Part shown: in pieces, positions 1 through 6,205 of the stretch
Numbering within the stretch: position 1 is the stretch's first letter
Layout: every line of letters begins with the position of its first letter
Source: Lachnospiraceae bacterium UBA7480
GTDB lineage: Bacteria > Bacillota > Clostridia > Lachnospirales > Lachnospiraceae
Assembly: GCA_002479655.1 (NCBI GenBank)
Contig: DLOQ01000157.1
Span: 14,808 to 23,111 of the forward strand
DNA length: 8,304 nucleotides
Direction: 5' to 3'
Program-made: the position numbers and the translations under genes
The notes under the pieces: model-generated
What the model was told of the DNA's origin: nothing
The model's database searches: none
The model's input: only the letters and a program-made list of their open reading frames with translations

Positions 1-363
1 CACCGGAAGTGGATGGATCACATTGATGATATGGATCAGCTGCGTCAGGGAATCGGGCTTGCCGCTTATGCAAATAAAAATCCGGTGGCGGAATATAAGA
101 TGAGCGGGTACGATATGTTTGACAGCATGACCGCGGCGATCAAGGAAGATACGGTCAAGCTTCTTTTCCATATCAAAGTGGAGCAGAAGGTAGAACGTGA
201 ACAGGTTGCGAAGGTGACCGGTACGAATAAGGACGATACCGTGCAGCGTGGACCGGTCAATAGGGAGGCGGTTAAGATATATCCCAATTCTCCTTGTCCC
301 TGCGGCAGCGGAAAGAAATTTAAGTTATGCCATATGGGTAAGATGATGAACGGTCAGAATTGA
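1..363 (+). CDS. secA: Protein translocase subunit SecA, C-terminal part (5' end outside window)
   Basis: SecA is the cytoplasmic ATPase that pushes preproteins through the SecYEG channel. Only the last 120 residues are present; the reading frame is open from base 1 to TGA at 361-363. The segment starting KWMDHIDDMDQLRQGIGL is the conserved helical scaffold/wing region of SecA. The protein ends in the SEC-C zinc finger CPCGSGKKFKLCH, in which C-x-C-x8-C-H binds zinc and contacts SecB or ribosomes in studied relatives. Between them is a variable linker. The usual GLRAY is GLAAY here, a small divergence. The SEC-C tail points to the housekeeping SecA1 rather than an accessory SecA2, many of which lack it. 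prfB follows 36 nt downstream on the same strand with no terminator, so cotranscription is likely; secA-prfB is a known Gram-positive gene order. Identification is very secure. Confidence 0.96.
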   Translation, partial: HRKWMDHIDDMDQLRQGIGLAAYANKNPVAEYKMSGYDMFDSMTAAIKEDTVKLLFHIKVEQKVEREQVAKVTGTNKDDTVQRGPVNREAVKIYPNSPCPCGSGKKFKLCHMGKMMNGQN

Positions 364-385
364 CCATAGGCAATAAAAAATAAAA

Positions 386-393
386 AGGTGGTG
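386..393 (+). promoter_or_regulatory. Ribosome binding site that sets the GTG start of prfB
   Basis: AGGTGGTG lies six bases before GTG at 400. That start gives a protein beginning (M)VELDQMKTELLAY, which matches the usual RF2 N-terminus and places the frameshift at codon 26 as in E. coli RF2. Earlier in-frame GTGs at 388 and 391 lie inside this Shine-Dalgarno sequence, and ATG 418 has no good site before it. Confidence 0.75.
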
Positions 394-399
394 AGCGCG

Positions 400-1525
400 G
401 TGGTAGAACTTGACCAGATGAAAACAGAATTATTAGCCTATGAAAGTCCATTAGCGGAAGTGAGGGATTCACTTTGACTTAGCTAATAAGTCAAAAAGGA
501 TCGAGGAACTGGATATGCAGATGTCGGAGCCCGGCTTTTGGGATGATCCGGAGCGTTCCAATCAGTTGATGAAGGAAGCAAAGAATCTGAAAGATACGGT
601 AGAGCTGTGTGAACATCTGCAGACGGCATATGATGATATCCTGACGCTGATCGAGATGGGATATGAAGAAAATGATCCTGAATTGATACCGGAGATCCGG
701 GCAGAGCTGGATGATTTTATCGAAAAACTGGAAAATATCAGACTGAGTACGCTGCTGACCGGTGAGTATGATAAGAACAATGCGATCCTTAGAATTAATG
801 CCGGCGCGGGCGGTACGGAGAGCTGCGATTGGGGCGGCATGCTGTATCGTATGTACTGCCGTTGGGCGGAGAAGAAGGGATTTTCCGTAGAAACGCTGGA
901 TTATCTGGAAGGGGATGAAGCGGGGATCAAATCGGTTTCCTTCCAGATCAATGGTGAAAACGCTTACGGTTATCTGAAATCGGAACAGGGCGTGCACCGG
1001 CTCGTGCGCATTTCTCCATTTAATGCACAGGGGAAGAGACAGACATCTTTTGTTTCCGTGGATGTTATGCCGGAGATCGAGGGTGATGCCGGGATAGAGA
1101 TCAAAGATGACGATATCCGTATTGATACGTATCGAAGCAGCGGCGCGGGCGGTCAGCATATCAATAAGACATCGTCCGCGATTAGGATCACGCATTTTCC
1201 TACCGGAGTCGTGGTACAGTGTCAGAACGAGCGGTCGCAGCATATGAACAAAGATAAGGCGATGCAGATGTTACGGGGAAAGCTTCTTGCGATTAAGGAA
1301 GCGGAAGAGGAAGCAAAGCTGAAAGGCATTCAGGGAGATCTGAAAGCCATCGGCTGGGGCAGCCAGATCAGATCCTATTTTCTGCAGCCCTATCAGCTGG
1401 TAAAGGATAACCGTACCGCTGAAGAAACGGCCAATGCCGGCGCGGTGCTGGACGGCGATATTGACAGATTCATCAATGCGTATCTGAAAAAGAAAAGCCA
1501 GGGAACACTGGAACAGGTGGAATAA
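400..1525 (+). CDS. prfB: Peptide chain release factor 2 (RF2), expressed by programmed +1 frameshift
   Basis: RF2 recognises UGA and UAA stop codons in the ribosomal A site and triggers peptide release. The gene is read as 400-474, a +1 slip, then 476-1525, giving 374 residues, close to the family's usual 365-375. The zero frame encodes MVELDQMKTELLAYESPLAE then VRDSL and meets UGA at 475; the +1 frame continues DLANKSKRIEELD and runs to TAA at 1523-1525. The stop-codon-reading tripeptide SPF falls at residues 205-207 and the catalytic GGQ at 250-252 (context SSGAGGQHINK). These are the same numbers as in E. coli RF2, which supports the GTG start. Residue 246, known to affect activity in E. 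coli (Ala/Thr), is Ser here. It sits directly behind secA and probably shares its transcript. Expression is autoregulated through the frameshift: low RF2 slows UGA recognition and favours slipping. An annotation starting at ATG 515 would lose the first 38 residues. Confidence 0.96.
462..478 (+). promoter_or_regulatory. prfB programmed +1 ribosomal frameshift site
   Basis: The slippery heptamer CTTTGAC (472-478) is the canonical RF2 signal: the peptidyl-tRNA on CUU slips to UUU while the in-frame UGA (475-477) waits for RF2. The stimulatory internal Shine-Dalgarno lies just upstream as GAGGGA (462-467), aligning with the AGGGGG of classical sites but with a weaker match to the anti-Shine-Dalgarno. 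The zero frame also carries two more stops, TAA at 484 and TAA at 487, soon after the UGA. Confidence 0.94.
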
Positions 1526-1532
1526 AAATTGC

Positions 1533-1559
1533 TGTGAGCAGTTAGAAGTGCTTCTCACA
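1533..1559. terminator. Possible weak bidirectional terminator between convergent genes
   Basis: The arms TGTGAG (1533-1538) and CTCACA (1554-1559) form a 6-bp stem around a 15-nt loop. On the plus strand it is followed by CTGTTTTG, on the minus strand by GCAATTTTTATT. It sits in the 29-nt gap between prfB and the convergent DUF975 gene and overlaps the stop codon of the latter. The stem is short, so this is tentative. Confidence 0.35.
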
Positions 1560-2241
1560 CTGTTTTGCAAGCCGCAAGGTTGAGGTAATAGTGTGTCAGA
1601 GTTGCCTGCATATATGGAATGATCCATAGCAGGCCTATGCCGAAAGAAAGCAGGCTTAAAAGAAGAAGCGGCAGAAAGCCGGCTATCAGATAAAACAGGC
1701 GGAAGCGGTGCCCCTTGCTGATAAAGGCAGCCATTTTTAATGTTTCGGTGATGTTTTCCGCAGGACAATCCGATACAAGATAATATACGGGAAACAGGCT
1801 GAGATAGATATAACAGTAAAGCGCATATCCTGCAGCAAGGGTGACGCAATAGAGTAAAAATCCCAAAGGACTGTTGCTGGCGATTTTAGTATAAGACAGT
1901 ATGTTGGAAGGAAGCATACATAGAAATTGGATCAGTGTGATGATGCAGGCGGCATAGATCGTCTGCATTTCTTTTACACGGTCCGGATTGCCGAGAAACA
2001 AGTCTTTGATGGTTGTCTTTTTATCATAGAATGTCATAAGATAAATCCGGCATATGTGAAAGGAAAACAGCTGCGTGATCAAGAAAGTGATGGGTATCAG
2101 GGGAGCAAGAGGCATCAGCACGTAAAAAAGTGAGGAAATGACAGAACCTGTGACATGTACAGCAATAAGGAAGGAATAATGTCCGTTCAGACTGTTCCTT
2201 GCGGATGCTTTTAATTGTGCAGGACTGCTGATCTCATGCAT
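1555..2241 (-). CDS. DUF975 family polytopic membrane protein
   Basis: This 228-residue protein is predicted to have about five or six membrane segments: roughly residues 23-45, 47-66, 95-112, 126-150 and a long hydrophobic stretch at 181-208. The N-terminal pattern (LKASARNSLNGHYSFLI) and the C-terminal block with KGHRFRLFYL and GIGLLWIIPYMQATLTHYY match what I know of DUF975, a Firmicutes integral membrane family of unknown biochemical function. ATG at 2241 is the only workable start, with AAAGGAG upstream but at a long spacing of about 15 nt, so translation may be modest. The HExxH protein gene ends 83 nt upstream on the same strand with no clear terminator between, so it may be the third gene of that transcript; I found no convincing separate promoter. 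Family assignment is from motif memory, not a search. Confidence 0.8.
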   Translation of the reverse strand: MHEISSPAQLKASARNSLNGHYSFLIAVHVTGSVISSLFYVLMPLAPLIPITFLITQLFSFHICRIYLMTFYDKKTTIKDLFLGNPDRVKEMQTIYAACIITLIQFLCMLPSNILSYTKIASNSPLGFLLYCVTLAAGYALYCYIYLSLFPVYYLVSDCPAENITETLKMAAFISKGHRFRLFYLIAGFLPLLLLSLLSFGIGLLWIIPYMQATLTHYYLNLAACKTV

Positions 2242-2324
2242 TGTGTTTCTGAATGACTCCTTTTGCTGAATTGATAATTAATTGCGATGCTTAGTTTACA
2301 TAACTCTTTCTAATAGAATCCCAC

Positions 2325-2837
2325 TTATACTGCAATATCAACATTATTGCCGGTTGCGGCTTCCTGCTGCAGGGATTTCTGATTTTCGGAATAGGGATCG
2401 TCTTTTTTATAGGCGATCTTGGTGGTAGTGGTTCCGCCGGCAATATAAGCTCTGCCGCATTCCGGGCAAATTGCCATTTTTAAGGCAACGCTCGCCTGCA
2501 GCACTTTGCCGTCGTCTTTTGCGGCTTTTTCAAAGGCATTGCTGACATGCTCCTGTTCATGCGCGCGTACACCCGCCGCCGCACGTCCGGGACTCATTTT
2601 AGCGGGCGATTTAAAAGAAACCATCTCATCGGAGCCGTCCACATATTTACGATTCTTACAGGTCTGGCATTCCGTTTTTTTGACTGCCCTGGAAGAATTT
2701 AAGGCACCGTCCGCGGAGGATGCTTCTTCGGGATCCTGCGGGTTGGAAACAGCGCCGGGTCTGTCTGCTGATGACCAGGGAAAATAAATGCCATAGATTC
2801 CGTATCCGGTTCCGACCGGTCCTATTCTGCCTGCCAT
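2325..2837 (-). CDS. Putative zinc metalloprotease with HEQEH motif and two CxxC pairs (SprA-related-like)
   Basis: The 170-residue protein has no signal peptide or membrane segment. It has a Gly-rich N-terminus (MAGRIGPVGTGYGIYGIYF), a variable acidic/Ser-rich linker (about 30-55), CQTC at 57-60, RAHEQEHVSNAF with H93-E94-x-x-H97, and CPEC at 124-127, then a Lys/Glu-rich tail. HExxH is the zinc-binding and catalytic signature of gluzincin-type peptidases, and the two CxxC pairs could hold a structural zinc. The VRAHEQEHV pattern recalls the SprA-related putative metalloprotease family, but the third zinc ligand cannot be assigned by eye. The ATG is preceded by AAAGGATGGG, which lies inside the last codons of the upstream small membrane gene. 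The stop of that gene and this ATG are one base apart, so the two are translationally coupled. It is a hypothetical protein as far as proven function goes; protease activity is an inference. Confidence 0.85.
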   Translation of the reverse strand: MAGRIGPVGTGYGIYGIYFPWSSADRPGAVSNPQDPEEASSADGALNSSRAVKKTECQTCKNRKYVDGSDEMVSFKSPAKMSPGRAAAGVRAHEQEHVSNAFEKAAKDDGKVLQASVALKMAICPECGRAYIAGGTTTTKIAYKKDDPYSENQKSLQQEAATGNNVDIAV

Positions 2838-2838
2838 A

Positions 2839-3231
2839 TTAATATCCCATCCTTTCTAATTCTTCACGAAACTCTTCAGGGATTTCCCCTGTTTTATATA
2901 TTTCTTCCAGCATATTGGTATATTCTTCGAAAGTCATGCCATAGATCTTTTCAAATTCAGCGTTCACTTGAGCAAAATATTCTTTGTCGGTAAAGAGCTT
3001 ATAGGCTGTGGAGCCTGCCAAAGCTGTGACCAGTATCATGCCGGACACTGAGAGCGCAACGGCTGTCTTTGCCGTAGAAGTCATTTTAAAGGAGCTTCCC
3101 TTGGATAAAATAGCAAAGATGATCGCAAGACTTCCAAAGACATAGGGAAAGATCACTGTCATAATGGAAATAAATGTGAGGATTCCGAAAATCATTGAAA
3201 GTATAGTAAATGTATCGCTGCGCTGTTTCAA
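2839..3231 (-). CDS. Small membrane protein (DUF4190-like), TTG start
   Basis: This 130-residue protein has three hydrophobic segments, near residues 8-26, 28-43 and 56-76, and a charged, helical C-terminal tail (about 80-130) rich in Glu and aromatic residues that ends ELERMGY. The general pattern (a hairpin of two membrane helices, a short basic loop, another helix) resembles the DUF4190 group of small membrane proteins, but I cannot confirm that. The start codon is TTG at 3229-3231, chosen because GAAGGAG lies exactly seven bases upstream and the frame has no better ATG. Its TAA (2839-2841) is one base from the ATG of the HExxH gene, so the two products are probably made together, and the membrane protein may be the partner or substrate of the protease. 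A structured leader of up to about 140 nt precedes it. Confidence 0.8.
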   Translation of the reverse strand: MKQRSDTFTILSMIFGILTFISIMTVIFPYVFGSLAIIFAILSKGSSFKMTSTAKTAVALSVSGMILVTALAGSTAYKLFTDKEYFAQVNAEFEKIYGMTFEEYTNMLEEIYKTGEIPEEFREELERMGY

Positions 3232-3238
3232 ATGTTGG

Positions 3239-3245
3239 CTCCTTC
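3239..3245 (-). promoter_or_regulatory. Ribosome binding site fixing a TTG start
   Basis: On the minus strand this reads GAAGGAG, followed by seven bases and then TTG AAA CAG. It is the strongest Shine-Dalgarno near this gene and supports the non-ATG start at 3231. Confidence 0.75.
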
Positions 3246-3286
3246 ATATTATCTAAACACGCAAACCCACGCTTTCAGCGCTTTTT

Positions 3287-3303
3287 GTCTGATTTTATCA
3301 GAC
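3287..3303 (-). repeat. Perfect 7-bp hairpin in the leader of the small membrane protein gene
   Basis: GTCTGAT (3287-3293) and ATCAGAC (3297-3303) are perfect inverted arms around a 3-nt loop. On the minus strand they are followed by a run of A, not T, so this is not a terminator for that strand. A second tiny hairpin, CGCT/AGCG at 3270-3280, lies just beyond it. The minus strand of this hairpin also contains an extended -10-like TGATAAAAT (3300 to 3292), an alternative promoter element. Confidence 0.6.
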
Positions 3304-3323
3304 GTTTGCTCGTTAAAGCCACT

Positions 3324-3362
3324 GGAAAAACAAATGTCTGCTACGCAGCCGCTTGTTTTTCC
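3324..3362 (-). terminator. Long hairpin downstream of the lysozyme gene: terminator or attenuator
   Basis: Perfect 10-bp arms GGAAAAACAA and TTGTTTTTCC enclose a GC-rich inner stem CTGC-GTA-GCAG (minus-strand reading), with a few mismatches between them. The A-rich left flank and T-rich right flank give it the look of a rho-independent terminator in either direction. It lies 49 nt after the stop of the GH25 lysozyme gene on its strand, so it most simply ends that transcript. It also lies downstream of a candidate promoter, so it could act as an attenuator for the next genes. Confidence 0.6.
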
Positions 3363-3376
3363 TTTATGGTTATTAT

Positions 3377-3405
3377 ATTATAGCACATATTTGATTGAAA
3401 AAAAA
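3377..3405 (-). promoter_or_regulatory. Candidate extended -10 promoter upstream of the small membrane protein operon
   Basis: On the minus strand TGCTATAAT (3385 to 3377) is a perfect extended -10 element. At 17 bp the -35 position is only TTTTTT, so recognition would rely on the extended -10. Transcription would begin near 3370 and immediately run through the hairpin at 3324-3362. The promoter lies between the lysozyme stop codon and that hairpin. Confidence 0.4.
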
Positions 3406-3410
3406 GTAGT

Positions 3411-4751
3411 TTACTCCAAAAACCACAGATTTAAATCAACATTTCCATCAATGCCGGGGATAGCGGCTTTGTCGGTGTACTGCCACATCTGTATCTCATA
3501 GGGATAATAAACGTAATCATTATAAAATGCGTGCCATATTTTATAATGGCTGACCTGATTGATATCCAGCATTCCAAACAGGGCATAGGTATTGCCATAG
3601 ATCATCGGGGTATAGCCTGCTTCTGCAATAGCATCACAGAAAGTGGAGACGATCTCGGTACGCTGCGCCTGCGTAAGCACATTGGCTCTTGCGCTTGCGT
3701 CAGGGTTTTCTACATCTATGACGATGGGATAGGAGAGGTCATAGGGGGCGATCAGTTCGAGAACATACCGGGCTTCCTCCTGAGCCTCATCTGTCGTGAC
3801 GGCCTGCGTGACGAAGTAAACACCGATATCTATGCCATTGGCGGCAGCCCCTTCCATATTGTGTTCAAAATATTCATCGGTTACCAGTGTGCCGGTGCTT
3901 CCATATCCGCGGTATCCCGCGCGTATAATGGCGAATTCCACGCCGGAGGCCGCAACCTGTTCCCAGTCGATATCGCCCTGAAACTTTGAGACGTCGATGC
4001 CTTTTCTTGCAGATGTGCCGTTCTGCGAGGCATAGGAGATCTCTCCGTTTTCCGAAACAGAAAAATTGCTGCGTTCCAAAGAGTTGCGCCCGATCGTATC
4101 TGAAAGAGGGATAAAGTGATAACCGCCGCTATCCTTATAAATGATGCGGTCGGAATACAGCCAGCGGAGGGTCTCCTGGATATTGGGATTCTCTACCGAC
4201 AGTTGGTTCATAATCTCATTTTTCAGTTCCTGCTCATGGGCTAAGGCAGCTTCCTCCATCAAGACGTCTACTTCTTCCTGGGAATAAAAAATGGGTTTAT
4301 TTTGACCATTTTCGATGATCGCGTTGGAGCCTGTGGGTTCCGTGCGTGAGTTGAACAGCATATAGAGACACAGCCCCAGAGAGCAAAGTGTTGTCAATGC
4401 AAGAAAAACCATCAAAATAGACTGGAGACGGGCAACGCGTTTTCTGCGCGGCTGTTTTACGGAGCTGCTGCGGGTCTTTTTTGGGTTTTGTGCTGCGGAT
4501 GAGCCGCCGGATATTGGAGAAGCGTCCCATAGATCGGCATTAACTGCATCTTCGTCCTCATCTTCTTTTTTATCTTCCTCTGCTGACGGTTTTGACAGGG
4601 CGGAGCTGACTTCCTTAGCAAGATATTGGTCAAGGTCATCCCCCTCCATAAACGGCTTGTCTGCTGTACGGTGTTCTAATGGATCGTAAGGCATGTCTTC
4701 GTAATCCATGCTATTATTAAGGTCAATTATTTTATTATCTGACTGGTGCAT
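3411..4751 (-). CDS. Membrane-anchored GH25 lysozyme (N-acetylmuramidase)
   Basis: GH25 enzymes cleave the beta-1,4 bond between N-acetylmuramic acid and N-acetylglucosamine in peptidoglycan. This 446-residue protein has four parts. The first is a cytoplasmic N-terminal region of about 109 residues that is strongly acidic in its middle (EEDKKEDEDEDA, 58-69) and basic just before the membrane (PRRKRVAR, 101-108). The second is one membrane helix (about 110-133). The third is a linker with a Glu-rich, possibly coiled stretch (157-200). The fourth is the GH25 domain from KGIDVSKFQGDIDW (250-263) to the end. Expected catalytic acids are present: D253 in GIDVS and D346/E348 in VIDVEN; the closing MWQYTDKAAIPGIDGNVDL is typical. 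There is no cleavable signal, so it is a type II membrane protein facing the wall. AAAGGAG lies 11 nt before the ATG. It is divergent from the diguanylate cyclase gene and has its own promoter. Confidence 0.92.
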   Translation of the reverse strand: MHQSDNKIIDLNNSMDYEDMPYDPLEHRTADKPFMEGDDLDQYLAKEVSSALSKPSAEEDKKEDEDEDAVNADLWDASPISGGSSAAQNPKKTRSSSVKQPRRKRVARLQSILMVFLALTTLCSLGLCLYMLFNSRTEPTGSNAIIENGQNKPIFYSQEEVDVLMEEAALAHEQELKNEIMNQLSVENPNIQETLRWLYSDRIIYKDSGGYHFIPLSDTIGRNSLERSNFSVSENGEISYASQNGTSARKGIDVSKFQGDIDWEQVAASGVEFAIIRAGYRGYGSTGTLVTDEYFEHNMEGAAANGIDIGVYFVTQAVTTDEAQEEARYVLELIAPYDLSYPIVIDVENPDASARANVLTQAQRTEIVSTFCDAIAEAGYTPMIYGNTYALFGMLDINQVSHYKIWHAFYNDYVYYPYEIQMWQYTDKAAIPGIDGNVDLNLWFLE

Positions 4752-4791
4752 ATGTTTTGATTCTCCTTTGCTTGCTATGGCTCATAATTAT

Positions 4792-4820
4792 ATTTTGTAT
4801 AATCTGACGAAAAGTGTCAA
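4792..4820 (-). promoter_or_regulatory. Promoter of the GH25 lysozyme gene
   Basis: On the minus strand a perfect -35 TTGACA (4820 to 4815) is followed after 17 bp by CAAAAT (4797 to 4792), 4 of 6 matches to the -10 consensus. A perfect TATAAT also lies slightly downstream (4792 to 4787) but at 22 bp spacing. The leader to the ATG is about 35 nt. Confidence 0.6.
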
Positions 4821-4837
4821 GTATTTATGAGACACTT
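4812..4837. promoter_or_regulatory. Inverted repeat over the -35 box of the lysozyme promoter (candidate operator)
   Basis: The perfect 7-bp arms AAGTGTC (4812-4818) and GACACTT (4831-4837) are separated by 12 bp, so their centres are 19 bp apart. The left arm overlaps the TTGACA of the minus-strand promoter. This geometry fits a dimeric transcription factor, and no T-run follows, so a terminator is unlikely. The regulator is unknown. Confidence 0.45.
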
Positions 4838-4866
4838 CCGCGATTTGCCAGAAATAAAAAAATGAT

Positions 4867-4895
4867 TTGCAATGTCTGACTTAAAATATTATACT
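4867..4895 (+). promoter_or_regulatory. Promoter of the diguanylate cyclase gene
   Basis: TTGCAA (4867-4872), a 17-bp spacer and TATACT (4890-4895) fit the housekeeping sigma factor consensus. Transcription would start near 4902, leaving an AT-rich leader of about 113 nt that contains the small palindrome GAATT-AAAAA-AATTC but no convincing riboswitch fold. Confidence 0.6.
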
Positions 4896-5014
4896 AAATA
4901 CATCTGTGTATTTCAATGTTGGATGATCTCAGATAATGGAAGAATTAAAAAAATTCGAGTTTTGATTTGAAATAAATTCCAAAAAGAATAAAAAGTATAA
5001 GGAGAGCTCATTGG

Positions 5015-6028
5015 ATGTCAGATGAGAATGTTTTCTATAAGGAAGAATATCATAAGACGGTACGCGCTTTGGAGGCGGAGCATTTTATTTTAGAGCAGAT
5101 TGCCCAGCTTTGCGCAGCGGAGGATCTTGAACAGGGCATCAGTCATATGATGGAAGCACTTGGAAAATATATGGATGCGGAGCGTATCTATATTTTTGAG
5201 AACTATGAAAAATGCCTTTCCAATACCTTCGAGTGGTGTAAGGAGGGAATCACGCCGCAGATTGATAATCTGCAGGAAGTGGATAAGTGGGAAATCCGTC
5301 ATTGGGTTGGCGAATTGGAAAAAGGAAAAGAGATCCTGATCAGGGATATCGAGGAGATCGCAGAGTGCTGGGAGGGAGAATACAAGCTTTTGAAGGCGCA
5401 AAATATCAAGAGCTGTATTGAAGCGCCCATGATACTGGACAATCAGCTGATTGGGTTTATCGGTGTAGATAATGCGCCGATGGAGATCAGCCAGATCATC
5501 AGAAGGCTTTTGACGACGGTAGGATATTTTGTCGCGATCTGTATGAAAAATCAAGAGAATAAGCAGGTGCTTGAGCGCATGGGGTATAGCGATCAGATGA
5601 CCGGCTGCTCTAACCGCAATGCTTACATCAGTAAGATGGAAATGTTGAAAAAGCAGGGAAAGACAAGAACACTGGGCGTCTGTATCTGTGATCTGAATGG
5701 CTTGAAGATGATCAATGATACGGGAGGGCATATGCTCGGTGATGAAGCAATCTGCGATCTGGCAAAAGGATTGATTTCCATCTTTGACTCACGCAACGTA
5801 TATCGTATCGGCGGAGATGAATTTGCGGTTTTGCTTCCGGATGTTGAGGAAGAAGAATTTGAATGTCAGATGCAGCAGGTTCGCGAAGATGCGTTTCCTA
5901 AATGGGGTGTATCCGTTTCTGTGGGACACGTATGGCAGAAACGCTGCCGTGATCCGGAGGAACTGGTTAACCTTGCCGACCAGAGAATGTATGAAGAAAA
6001 GAAGCAGTATTATCTGGAAAATGAATAG
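5015..6028 (+). CDS. GAF-domain sensor diguanylate cyclase (GGDEF)
   Basis: The GGDEF domain condenses two GTP into the second messenger c-di-GMP. This 337-residue protein is soluble, with no signal or membrane segment. An N-terminal helix leads into a GAF-like sensory domain (about 24-178, with the characteristic IEAPMILDNQLIGFIGVDNA near its end), then a linker helix and the catalytic domain (about 191-333). The catalytic site is intact: DLNGLKMINDTGGHMLGDEA from D226 supplies the metal and nucleotide residues, and RIGGDEFAVLL holds GGDEF at 266-270. The inhibitory I-site (RxxD five residues before GGDEF) reads FDSR at 257-260 and is absent. AAGGAG lies 11 nt before the ATG. It is monocistronic, with its own promoter and a strong terminator about 80 nt downstream. 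It is divergent from the GH25 gene, so the shared 263-nt region could link wall remodelling to c-di-GMP, but this is only contextual. The GAF ligand cannot be read from the sequence. Confidence 0.93.
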   Translation: MSDENVFYKEEYHKTVRALEAEHFILEQIAQLCAAEDLEQGISHMMEALGKYMDAERIYIFENYEKCLSNTFEWCKEGITPQIDNLQEVDKWEIRHWVGELEKGKEILIRDIEEIAECWEGEYKLLKAQNIKSCIEAPMILDNQLIGFIGVDNAPMEISQIIRRLLTTVGYFVAICMKNQENKQVLERMGYSDQMTGCSNRNAYISKMEMLKKQGKTRTLGVCICDLNGLKMINDTGGHMLGDEAICDLAKGLISIFDSRNVYRIGGDEFAVLLPDVEEEEFECQMQQVREDAFPKWGVSVSVGHVWQKRCRDPEELVNLADQRMYEEKKQYYLENE

Positions 6029-6110
6029 AAAAGAAGAATATGATGTTAATATTCAGGCTTTTAAAAAATAGGAGCATATGGAAGCAGACTTTGCAGCCTG
6101 TTACAGGAAA

Positions 6111-6149
6111 GCGTATGAGAGTTTCGTAATCGGTCTCATGCGTTTTTTT
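6111..6149 (+). terminator. Rho-independent terminator after the diguanylate cyclase gene
   Basis: The arms GCGTATGAGA (6111-6120) and TCTCATGCGT (6134-6143) pair over 10 positions with two G-U pairs, around a 13-nt loop, followed directly by seven T (6143-6149). This is a strong intrinsic terminator separating the cyclase from the SPFH operon. Confidence 0.88.
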
Positions 6150-6205
6150 AATGCGTAGGGGACATATAAAAGTATTTTCCTTGATGATAAGATTTAAAAT
6201 AATAT

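Noticed and set aside
475..477. In-frame stop in prfB that could signal a pseudogene or sequencing error
   Set aside because: It sits in the canonical CTTTGAC programmed frameshift site with a proper RF2 sequence on both sides, so the gene is intact.
491..1243. Long open frame antisense to prfB
   Set aside because: It lies entirely opposite the conserved RF2 gene and its translation has no recognisable protein features.
3324..3362. End of an insertion sequence
   Set aside because: The inverted arms form one short hairpin; no transposase gene or target-site duplication is nearby.
3531..3989. Open frame opposite the GH25 catalytic domain
   Set aside because: The GH25 domain with its catalytic residues is clearly encoded on the minus strand; the plus frame is a shadow.
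5784..6071. Open frame overlapping the cyclase gene in another plus-strand frame, running past its stop
   Set aside because: It overlaps the conserved GGDEF region, has no ribosome binding site and an unusual Arg/Met/Asn composition.
6078..6158. 26-codon ORF starting ATGGAAGCAGAC after GGAG
   Set aside because: Spacing of the GGAG to the ATG is only three bases and the strong terminator hairpin and T-run lie inside the ORF.
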